A DNA stretch of 45,374 nt from Candidatus Aenigmatarchaeota archaeon (lineage in GTDB: Archaea; Aenigmatarchaeota; Aenigmatarchaeia; CG10238-14): NCBI GenBank assembly GCA_018920345.1, contig JAHLMN010000010.1, forward strand, positions 1-45,374. The letters are read 5' to 3'. Made by a program: the position numbers and the translations under genes. This document shows positions 37,515-45,374 of this stretch, piece after piece. Numbering within the stretch: the first letter of the stretch is position 1; every line of letters begins with the position of its first letter. The notes below the pieces were generated by a model. The model saw only the letters and a list, made by a program, of their open reading frames with translations. It did not search any database and was not told the DNA's origin.

Positions 37515-39896
37515 CTATATCTCAGTTACTCTTACTATTTCACTATATCCATCTTCATCTTTATTTCTATTTATTCTATATAACTCACCACTTGCTGCAT
37601 TTTCTAAATGTTTGTCGTGTGTTATTATAAAAACTTGAGATACAAAATCTTTTATTCTATCTCTTAGTGCCTCATTTAGATTTAAAACAGATTTTTCATC
37701 TAGATTGTGAGTTGGTTCATCTAAAATAAGCCAATTTAAATGAGGAACTAAAACTAAAGAAAAGGCTATCCTCAAAGCCAAACAAGCCATTGTGCTTTCA
37801 CCACCTGAAACATTTTCAACATTTATCCAATCTCCTGTTGATGTTAAAAGTTGCAAAATATAATTTCCTTCATCTACAAATAATCTTATATCATTATAAT
37901 CAGCGTAAGGATACAAGTCAGGCCATATCTCTGACATTTTTTTATTTACAGTTTCTATAAACTCTTCTCTTAATTGGTTTTGTGTCCTCTCTAATGACAA
38001 TTCAAAAATACTTAAATTTCTTAGTATATTCTCGAGCTTTAATATATAATTTTTTTGTTCTTTAATTAAATTCAGCTCTTTAATCATTTTTTCTAATTGA
38101 TATTTTCTCTCATTAACATTTTTCTCTTTTTCTGAAACTAACGTTTTTATTTCAGTAAAACGACTTTTCATATTTTCAAAATTTTTTTTCAATTCTACAT
38201 AATTTTCATTTTCTAAATATTTTTCTAAATTTGATTTATCTTGAATAGAAATATTTATTTCTTGTTCTAAATTTTTAATTTTTTCTTCTAATTCTAAAAG
38301 TTCATTAAACTTTTCTATAATACTTTGAATTTTTGATTTTTCATCCTTAGTTTTTTCTATCTGTATTTTTATATCTTCCATTTGGTCTTTAATTTTTTTG
38401 AAATTTGATTGCAAAAATGGTAAAATATTATCAATTTCCTTAATCCTATTTTCATTTTCATAAAATTCCTTTTTAATATTTTCAGATTCTTCAACATATT
38501 TTTTTGATTCTTCAATTTTTTTAAAATCTTCCTCTAATTTTTTTATTTCTAACTCAATTATTTTCTTTTCATTTTGATTTAAGTTTATTTGATTTATTAA
38601 ATCTTGATTTTCTTTTTCTTTCAAATGCATCAAATGTTTCTTCTTTTCAACATTTATATCTGAACCACAAACAGGACATTTGTTTTCTAATTTCTCTATT
38701 TGTAAAGAAATGTTCTTATTCTCATTTTTCTTGTATTCTAGAACAGATATCATAGAGTTTATTTCCTGTAATTGTTTTCTTTTTTCATCTAATATTTTCA
38801 TAATGTTATTATTATACTTTTTCAGCAAACTATCATAAATGAAAATATATTCTTTTAACTTATCAATCTTTTTTTCTATTTCTTTATTTCTCTTTTCTAA
38901 ACTTTCTCTTTCACTCTCCATTCTTGTTTTCTCTGAAAAAACCTTTTCATAATTAAAGTTGATTTGACTATATTCTTTTTCAAGTTTATTTATTTGATCT
39001 ATAAAACTTGACAACTTTTTATTCATTTTTTCAAGATCTTCATCGCCAATAATATTTTTTATTTTCTTATAATTAGATTTTTTATCATCTAAATCTTTTT
39101 TTAAATGAAATATTTTTTCTTCCAATCTCTTTTGCTCCATTATTTTTTGTTCTATATCATCAATTCTTTTCTGCATATTTAATATTTGAATTTTCAAATT
39201 CTCTGCTTCTTTAGAATTTTCTTTAATCGCATTTTCATCTAAAATTATCTTATTTTTCAATTCTTCAATTTCCATTTCCTTTATCCTTATATTATCCTCT
39301 TTGAATGTATTTTGTAAAGCAATTTTTTCACCCTCTAATTTTGTTTTTAAAGTAACAACAGATGATCTTGCTTTTTCAAAATTATCTATTCTTAGTAAAT
39401 TATCTATTTTTTTAGCTCTATCCCCGGGTGAAAGTTCTATAAAATAATCTATTCCGTTTTGTTCTGAATATATTGCTCTACTAAATAACTCATAATCTAT
39501 TTTTAATATTTTTTTAATTTCATCTGTAACTCTTTGACTGCTAACAGATTCTAGTAAAATATCTTTTTCACCTGTTTTAACTCTTATCTCAGAATAAGTT
39601 GTTCCTTTTCCTCTTTCTAAAACTCTTAAAACAGAATATTCTTTTCCGTTAAAAGAAAATTCTAGTTTAATTCTAGCTTCATTTGCCTTTTGTGGCTTAT
39701 TTGTTATTAAATCATCTAGTTTTTGCTTTCTTGAAAGCAATTTTGGGAATGTTCCAAATAATGCAAATGATATTGCATCCATTATAGAGCTTTTACCTGC
39801 ACCATTTATTCCAACTATAACATTTGTCCCTTCAGAAAATTCTAATTCGCTATTTTTGTGTGTTTTCCAGTTAACAAGTTTTATTTTTTTAATCAT
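37515..39896 (-). CDS. rad50: DNA double-strand break repair ATPase Rad50
   Basis: GINGAGKSSIMDAI, zinc hook CPVCGSD, VSGGESTMACLALRIAFSL, LILDEPTHNLDEKS. Confidence 0.93.
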   Translation of the reverse strand: MIKKIKLVNWKTHKNSELEFSEGTNVIVGINGAGKSSIMDAISFALFGTFPKLLSRKQKLDDLITNKPQKANEARIKLEFSFNGKEYSVLRVLERGKGTTYSEIRVKTGEKDILLESVSSQRVTDEIKKILKIDYELFSRAIYSEQNGIDYFIELSPGDRAKKIDNLLRIDNFEKARSSVVTLKTKLEGEKIALQNTFKEDNIRIKEMEIEELKNKIILDENAIKENSKEAENLKIQILNMQKRIDDIEQKIMEQKRLEEKIFHLKKDLDDKKSNYKKIKNIIGDEDLEKMNKKLSSFIDQINKLEKEYSQINFNYEKVFSEKTRMESERESLEKRNKEIEKKIDKLKEYIFIYDSLLKKYNNNIMKILDEKRKQLQEINSMISVLEYKKNENKNISLQIEKLENKCPVCGSDINVEKKKHLMHLKEKENQDLINQINLNQNEKKIIELEIKKLEEDFKKIEESKKYVEESENIKKEFYENENRIKEIDNILPFLQSNFKKIKDQMEDIKIQIEKTKDEKSKIQSIIEKFNELLELEEKIKNLEQEINISIQDKSNLEKYLENENYVELKKNFENMKSRFTEIKTLVSEKEKNVNERKYQLEKMIKELNLIKEQKNYILKLENILRNLSIFELSLERTQNQLREEFIETVNKKMSEIWPDLYPYADYNDIRLFVDEGNYILQLLTSTGDWINVENVSGGESTMACLALRIAFSLVLVPHLNWLILDEPTHNLDEKSVLNLNEALRDRIKDFVSQVFIITHDKHLENAASGELYRINRNKDEDGYSEIVRVTEI

Positions 39897-40525
39897 AATT
39901 CAACACCAAATTTTTTAAGATCTTTTAATAGCTGTTTTGGGTTCTTGTATTTTATTGATTTTATACCATATTTTTCTGCGGCAGAAACATTTTCTTTTTT
40001 ATCATCAATAAAAATACATTCACTTGGTTTAACTTTTAATCTTGATAAAGCAATCTGATATATTTTTTTATTTGGTTTAGCAACTTTAAAATCATAAGAA
40101 TTTATGACAACATCAAAATATTGATAAAAATGATGTTTTTTATCAATTTCATTTAACCAAGAATTATTATTTGTTAATAGACACAATTTATATTTACTCT
40201 TTAATTTTTTTAAAATGTCTATTACTGGCTTTATAGGTTTGTGTAAATCTATTATTTGCTTTTTTAGATCTTTTTCATTAAAATTATATTTTGTTATCTT
40301 TTTTATTTCTTTGAAAAATTCATCTTCCTTTATCTTTGCTTCATTAAAATTATCAACCAGATTTTTTATCTCTTTTCTTTTATTGCTTAAAAATATTGAA
40401 ATTATTTTTATTTTTGGAAGTTTTGATCTAAATATTGCTTCCAGTAAAAGCTGACTACTATTTCCTGGATAAAAACATACTCCTCCAAAATCAAATATTA
40501 TTGCTTTTATCATATTCAAAACCAT
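39893..40525 (-). CDS. HAD-superfamily hydrolase
   Basis: IIFDFGGVCF, LLTNNNSW, IFIDDKKENVSAAEKYGIKSI; start likely at internal MIKAII. Confidence 0.82.
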   Translation of the reverse strand: MVLNMIKAIIFDFGGVCFYPGNSSQLLLEAIFRSKLPKIKIISIFLSNKRKEIKNLVDNFNEAKIKEDEFFKEIKKITKYNFNEKDLKKQIIDLHKPIKPVIDILKKLKSKYKLCLLTNNNSWLNEIDKKHHFYQYFDVVINSYDFKVAKPNKKIYQIALSRLKVKPSECIFIDDKKENVSAAEKYGIKSIKYKNPKQLLKDLKKFGVEL

Positions 40526-41708
40526 TTAACAATATTTTTTTGGCCATTTCTATATTTCCTTGAGATAAAAAATCATATAGTTTTGAAAAATCAATATTTT
40601 TGTCAAAATTTAGTTGCTTCAAGTTTTCTTCTAATATTTTCATGCCTAAATCTTCTATAGGTATTTTAAGTTCTCTTGCGTCTCTCAATATTTTTATTTT
40701 TTCATCTGTCTGTTTAGACATAATTTCTTTTGAATATTTTATTATAAACTCATTAGAATATTGTTCGGTTATATCTTTCATTTCTTTATCAATATTTATC
40801 AAATTACTAGATATTATTTTGAATTTTACTATAGGTTTTTTTTCATATTTATCTCTATATTTTTTAAGAATATCTTGTATTTGTTCTCTTAATGTTTTAT
40901 CATCTTTTATTTTAACTTCTTCATAAAAAAATTTCCTTATATTTTTTAAAGGCTCAAAAACTATTTTTTCTTCAGGTAAAATAAGTTTATATATTCCTTT
41001 TTCATATTGCTCTTCTGGTTTTGTTTGAGTTACAATGGTGCTTCCTGTTAACAATATTTTTTTATTACCTATATTTTCTATTTTTGAGCTATGTATATGA
41101 CCATTAACAATTAAATCAAATCCTTCTGGTAAATTATCTATATTAAGACTAGGTGGGTCCAAGGGAGAATAAATAAATGGATGTATGCTTTGATGAAGAA
41201 GTAAAATATTATAGCAGCCTTTCACAGGTTTAGGCGACCAATCTTCTAAAATTTGTGCAGCATATCTTTCGGGAACACCTGACATACCTTGTATAGCTAC
41301 TTTTATTCCAGAATTTTCAAAAATTAAACCATTTTTATGTAGATGATAAAGCAAACCTGCTGACTCTAAAAGTTGAACAGCATTATACTGATCTTTGCTT
41401 AACCTTTCATGTGTTCCATGTAAAGCAACTATTGGTATACCTTTATTTTCTCTTTTTATATCTTTGCCTATAGATTCTATAAGTTTAGTTTTACTCTCTA
41501 CAGATGAGGGTAAAGATAATATTTTTATAGCTTTTGTTAATGTATCTGGTTTTGGAAATCTATTATCAAACAAATCACCACATATTATAATTAGATCGCT
41601 GTCTAAACTTTGTTTGATAGCCTGCTCTGAATTATCAAAACTATCATTTTCTATTGATGTATTCAAAGCATAACCGAAATGCAAGTCAGAAAATATTGAA
41701 ATCTTCAT
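40491..41708 (-). CDS. mre11: Mre11 nuclease
   Basis: FSDLHFGY, CGDLFDNRFP, ALHGTHER, VNGHIHSS; same locus as rad50. Confidence 0.88.
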   Translation of the reverse strand: MKISIFSDLHFGYALNTSIENDSFDNSEQAIKQSLDSDLIIICGDLFDNRFPKPDTLTKAIKILSLPSSVESKTKLIESIGKDIKRENKGIPIVALHGTHERLSKDQYNAVQLLESAGLLYHLHKNGLIFENSGIKVAIQGMSGVPERYAAQILEDWSPKPVKGCYNILLLHQSIHPFIYSPLDPPSLNIDNLPEGFDLIVNGHIHSSKIENIGNKKILLTGSTIVTQTKPEEQYEKGIYKLILPEEKIVFEPLKNIRKFFYEEVKIKDDKTLREQIQDILKKYRDKYEKKPIVKFKIISSNLINIDKEMKDITEQYSNEFIIKYSKEIMSKQTDEKIKILRDARELKIPIEDLGMKILEENLKQLNFDKNIDFSKLYDFLSQGNIEMAKKILLNGFEYDKSNNI

Positions 41709-41731
41709 AATATTTTGTAAGTATAAAAGAA

Positions 41732-42277
41732 TTAAATGATTTTTAGTTGTTTTAATATATCTATTGCTTGTTGAAAAATCTCATCTTCACTACCTTTAAG
41801 AAAATAAATATTTCCGCTGTGTATTTCTTTAAACTCTTGAACTAATTCAAATATTCTATTATGCATTTCTTTTCTCCATTCTTTATTCAAGGATCTAAAA
41901 TTATCGTTCTTTATTTCCCCATCAAATGGCTCTAAAAAGAATATTATGTCATAGCTTCTGGAATATTCAAATACCTCTTTCTTTCTTTTTTCTATATCTT
42001 TTTTATCTAAATATTTTTCTGCCACTCTCATCCAATAAGCAAAATTATCTATCAAGCCTCTATCTGTTATTATTATATTTGCATTTACTCTTTTTTCTCT
42101 AGATTTTTGCTCCTTTAAAATCCATTCCTGTGCTTCTAAAGTAGCAATTTCATTCACAGGATAGGGGCAACTTCTCGCTACTTCTTCTACTATTTCTGCT
42201 TTTGTGTGTGTTGACAATTTTTTTACTAATGTTGTCTTTCCTACAAAATGAGAGCCTATCACAGCAATTTTTGTCAT
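41732..42277 (-). CDS. NadR/AAA_28-like P-loop ATPase/kinase
   Basis: IGSHFVGKTTLVKKL, EEVARSCPYPVNEIATLEAQEWIL, TDRGLIDNFAYW. Confidence 0.72.
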   Translation of the reverse strand: MTKIAVIGSHFVGKTTLVKKLSTHTKAEIVEEVARSCPYPVNEIATLEAQEWILKEQKSREKRVNANIIITDRGLIDNFAYWMRVAEKYLDKKDIEKRKKEVFEYSRSYDIIFFLEPFDGEIKNDNFRSLNKEWRKEMHNRIFELVQEFKEIHSGNIYFLKGSEDEIFQQAIDILKQLKII

Positions 42278-42299
42278 CTATTTTATTAGAATTTTAAAA

Positions 42300-43052
42300 T
42301 TATATAAGTTTGGCCAAGGCCTTTATGTTTCTATTTGCTATATGAACATATATCTGAGTTGTCCTAATATCTTTATGTCCAAGCAAATATTGAATATATC
42401 TTATATCTGCACCACTTTCTATTAAGTGTATAGCAAAAGAATGCCTTAATGTTTGTGGTGTTACTTTTTTTAATATTTTGGCTCTTTTAGCAGCTCTTGT
42501 TACAATTTGCTGTATTGTTCTATTATCATATATTTTGCCTTTAGATGAAATGAAGATATAATCGCTATTATTTTTTATTTTTTGTATTGCTTCTTTTAAT
42601 TTTGGATGAAGAAAAATTACTCTTTTATCATGATTTATATAAATTACTTCATTTTCAAAGTCTATATCTTTCCATTTTAAAAGTTTGGCTTCACTTAATC
42701 TTAACCCAGCATAATATAGAGCAGAAATAATTGCATAATGCACATTATTTTTAGTTAAATATAACATTTTTTCTATTTCATTTCTTGTAAGAGGTTTTGG
42801 TGTCTTTAATTTTTCAGGTATATAAAAATCTTCTATGTTTGATTCTAGAACTCTTTCAACAAAAAATTTTAATGCAAAATATTCTATTCTATTTTTTGTT
42901 TGTGAAAGAAATTCTTTAGTGCTTTTTCCTGAATTTAAATATTTTTCGGCCACTTGAATATATTTTTTTGCTTTTTTGAAAGAAAAACCGTTCAATTTTA
43001 ATTCCTTGGTAAGTTTTTTTATTAGCTGATAGTTTGAATCACTATCATCCAT
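42300..43052 (-). CDS. xerA: Tyrosine recombinase (XerA/XerC-like)
   Basis: AGLRLSEALLKW-like box, TPQTLRHSFAIHLIESGADIRYIQYLLGHKDIRTTQIYVH. Confidence 0.88.
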   Translation of the reverse strand: MDDSDSNYQLIKKLTKELKLNGFSFKKAKKYIQVAEKYLNSGKSTKEFLSQTKNRIEYFALKFFVERVLESNIEDFYIPEKLKTPKPLTRNEIEKMLYLTKNNVHYAIISALYYAGLRLSEAKLLKWKDIDFENEVIYINHDKRVIFLHPKLKEAIQKIKNNSDYIFISSKGKIYDNRTIQQIVTRAAKRAKILKKVTPQTLRHSFAIHLIESGADIRYIQYLLGHKDIRTTQIYVHIANRNIKALAKLI

Positions 43053-43169
43053 ACTATAAAATATAAAATAATTTTATATTAAATAGTAATATTCATAAAG
43101 ATGCTATTTTTGTATTTTTTAGCGAACAAATATTATTGGATTTTATTTCTATAGAAAATTTAGAAAAAT

Positions 43170-45371
43170 TTAACAAAACTCTGTATAGTTTTTTGCACAT
43201 AAAAATTGTTTTATTTGATTTATTTCATTTATCAAATTATTATTAGTTTGATTTAATCTCTCTATTTCTTGCTGTTGCTCTTTTATAGCTTCTATTAACA
43301 CAGCTGTAAGTCTAGAATAATCAACAGCAGTATAATTTTCTTCACCCCAATGAGTTACAAGCTCTGGTATAATCTGCTCAATCTCTTGACCTATTACACC
43401 TACTTCTCTATGGCCTGTTGCTCTACCCATATCTTTGTATTTTTGATTCCAATCAAAATAAACGCCTCTCATTTTCATTACTTTTTCTAAAGCATTGGTT
43501 ATGTTTGTTATATTTTCTTTTAGACGAATGTCAGAAGATGTTGGGAATGAAGATGCGTGGGCTTGACCCCCAACGTCTAATGTATATGAAGGCCAAACTG
43601 AAACCCCTAAAGGACCTTTTATATAAGAACTTCCTGTGGCATTATTTCCTAATACAAGAAAAGTATCAGCTCCTCTAACAAAATAAAGTCCGTAATCTAC
43701 TGTAGAGCCTGCGTTATGACCTATCTCCCAATATTCACTTGGCCACGTAGAAGATTTTATTTTTATTGCTTTGTAAGGTGATCCTATAATATGAAGAGGT
43801 GCTTGTGGATCCGCTGTTCCTATACCCAAGTATCCTGTATTTGTAAGTTTCATTAAATTTGTATAACCACCACCACTTCTAGAATTCCATTTACCGAAAT
43901 TTAAAGAATCTGAATCATCAAAGATAATTGTTCTTATATCTGGACCACTATATAAAGTTAAAAATTGATCATTATTATTAAAAGCTTGAATAACGTTATT
44001 TACGTTCAATTTATGAGTAGTATCACTTGTCCCAATACCGACATTACCATTACTAATTCTCATGCTCTCTTGTCCACCAGCAATAAATCTAATAACATCA
44101 TTTGTTGCGCCAATCTCTATCTGCTCGCTGTTCGCTCCTGTTAAAACACCTGATGCTATCTGCAAATTATTTACAACACTAGTTGCAGAAGGATCTAAAT
44201 AATATTGAGAATTGTCTCTATCATAAAAATTAGTTGCATTAACAGTACCTACAACATCTAATTTAGCTGTAGGCGAGCTTGTGCCTATGCCAACATTACC
44301 AGTTGATCTTGTAATTGCTATTCCGTTGTTTTCTATGTTGTTGTTAAGAGTATTAAGATAAAGAACATCTGACCCAGCGTCATAACCTACGATTCCTCCA
44401 TAGGATGTACTTCCACCTTCTCTAAAAAATATCCTTACTTTTTTAGTCCAATCTGTTTCATCGATTGTAATACCTTGCCCATTTGTTAAACCTGCAATGT
44501 GTAATTTATCATTCGGGTTACTTGTACCAATACCAACATTACCTCCATGTTGTACATATAAAACATCATTACCCAAAGATACATCACCAGAAGAATCACT
44601 TACTCTAAAAGGTCTTAATGTATTCCAAGTACCATATTGATCTCCAGAATTTGTTAAAAGAAAATAAGTGTTAGATCCATCATTTCTAATCATAAAACCA
44701 TAATTGCCTGCTATTGATCTAAATTGAGCTGAACCTGAACCTAATGTTGATATTATTTCACCGTTTGATCTTATATTTCCAGAAACATCAAGTTTTTGCC
44801 CAGGATTAATAATTCCAATACCAACATTACCAGTAGTATCATTAACAAAAAAATCATTTGTTACATTCAAGCTTAATCCTCCTACACCAGTACCTTGTAT
44901 TTCTAATTTAGCTGTAGGCGAGCTTGTGCCAATACCAACCTTATCATTACTAATTCTCATCCTCTCTTGTCCACCAGCAATAAATCTAATAACATCATTT
45001 GTTGCGCCAATCTCTATCTGCTCATTGTTCGCTCCTGTTAAAACACCTGATGCTATCTGCAAATTATTTACAACACTAGTTGCAGAAGGATCCAAATAAT
45101 ATTGAGAATCATCTCTATCATAAAAATTAGTTGCATTAACAGTACCTACAACATCTAATTTAGCTGTAGGCGAGCTTGTGCCTATACCAACTTTTACATT
45201 AGCAGTATCATTATACAAGCTTGTACCATCCATAACCCAACCACTATTAGCAGAAGCAGGTGCTTGACAAGTAATACTATCACCTAAAGCTGTAATAAAT
45301 TGTCCAGCTGGACAAGCAGCTGGATAAGCTGTTAAATTACTCCAACCAATCAAATTATCATTATAATTCAA
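43170..45371 (-). CDS. Fibre-like protein with C-terminal S74 endosialidase-type intramolecular chaperone (5' end outside window)
   Basis: Repeated NVGIGTSSPTAKLDV; C-terminal SDIRLKENITNITNALEKVMKMRGVYFDWN...VGVIGQEIEQIIPELV...DYSRLTAVLIEAIKEQQ. Confidence 0.85.
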   Translation of the reverse strand: MNYNDNLIGWSNLTAYPAACPAGQFITALGDSITCQAPASANSGWVMDGTSLYNDTANVKVGIGTSSPTAKLDVVGTVNATNFYDRDDSQYYLDPSATSVVNNLQIASGVLTGANNEQIEIGATNDVIRFIAGGQERMRISNDKVGIGTSSPTAKLEIQGTGVGGLSLNVTNDFFVNDTTGNVGIGIINPGQKLDVSGNIRSNGEIISTLGSGSAQFRSIAGNYGFMIRNDGSNTYFLLTNSGDQYGTWNTLRPFRVSDSSGDVSLGNDVLYVQHGGNVGIGTSNPNDKLHIAGLTNGQGITIDETDWTKKVRIFFREGGSTSYGGIVGYDAGSDVLYLNTLNNNIENNGIAITRSTGNVGIGTSSPTAKLDVVGTVNATNFYDRDNSQYYLDPSATSVVNNLQIASGVLTGANSEQIEIGATNDVIRFIAGGQESMRISNGNVGIGTSDTTHKLNVNNVIQAFNNNDQFLTLYSGPDIRTIIFDDSDSLNFGKWNSRSGGGYTNLMKLTNTGYLGIGTADPQAPLHIIGSPYKAIKIKSSTWPSEYWEIGHNAGSTVDYGLYFVRGADTFLVLGNNATGSSYIKGPLGVSVWPSYTLDVGGQAHASSFPTSSDIRLKENITNITNALEKVMKMRGVYFDWNQKYKDMGRATGHREVGVIGQEIEQIIPELVTHWGEENYTAVDYSRLTAVLIEAIKEQQQEIERLNQTNNNLINEINQIKQFLCAKNYTEFC
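44051..44294 (-). repeat. Internal repeat copy A (244 bp) in S74-fibre gene
   Basis: Near-identical to 44948-45191, constant 897-bp offset, only a few substitutions seen. Confidence 0.85.
44948..45191 (-). repeat. Internal repeat copy B (244 bp) in S74-fibre gene
   Basis: Near-identical to 44051-44294; in frame (897 = 3 x 299). Confidence 0.85.
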
Positions 45372-45374
45372 ACT

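Noticed and set aside
42300-43052. Tyrosine recombinase as evidence for an integrated element
   Set aside because: It resembles the chromosomal XerA-type protein; no att repeats or tRNA target seen, so a mobile element is not called.
1-45374. CRISPR arrays, rRNA, tRNA genes
   Set aside because: No regularly spaced repeats, no rRNA-like GC-rich tracts and no cloverleaf recognised. A tRNAscan/Infernal run would be needed to exclude small ncRNAs.

Overview
AT-rich archaeal chromosome segment, probably from a DPANN-like lineage. The evidence is aIF5B, PCNA, TFS, L40e, Mre11/Rad50, HerA, class III signal peptides and TadA/TadC-type pilus genes; lineage is inferred from gene content only. The window is densely coding, with about 40 genes. 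The strongest observation is in the translation initiation factor aIF5B gene (about 18315-20111). Its G1/P-loop motif GHVDHGKT is interrupted exactly between GH and VDHGKT by a 30-nt insert (18385-18414) carrying two in-frame stop codons. The insert and its flanks fold into a bulge-helix-bulge-like structure: TCGG/CCGA 4-bp helix, 3-nt bulges ACA and AAA, intron hairpin TTAGC/GCTAA, exon helix GGTC/GACC. Excision restores a perfect GHVDHGKT. I interpret this as an ultra-short archaeal intron in an essential protein-coding gene. Other notable items: a eukaryote-type topoisomerase IB followed by an HExxH metalloprotease-like gene; tandem class II ribonucleotide reductases with a shared upstream element; a type IV pilus locus with giant coiled-coil proteins and a VWA pilin-like protein; a bacterial-type Tgt; a palindrome at the TATA box of an HTH gene; a small ORF split by an in-frame stop; a HAD gene between mre11 and rad50; and an S74-chaperone fibre-like protein with near-identical internal repeats next to a tyrosine recombinase. 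No tRNA, rRNA or CRISPR array was recognised.
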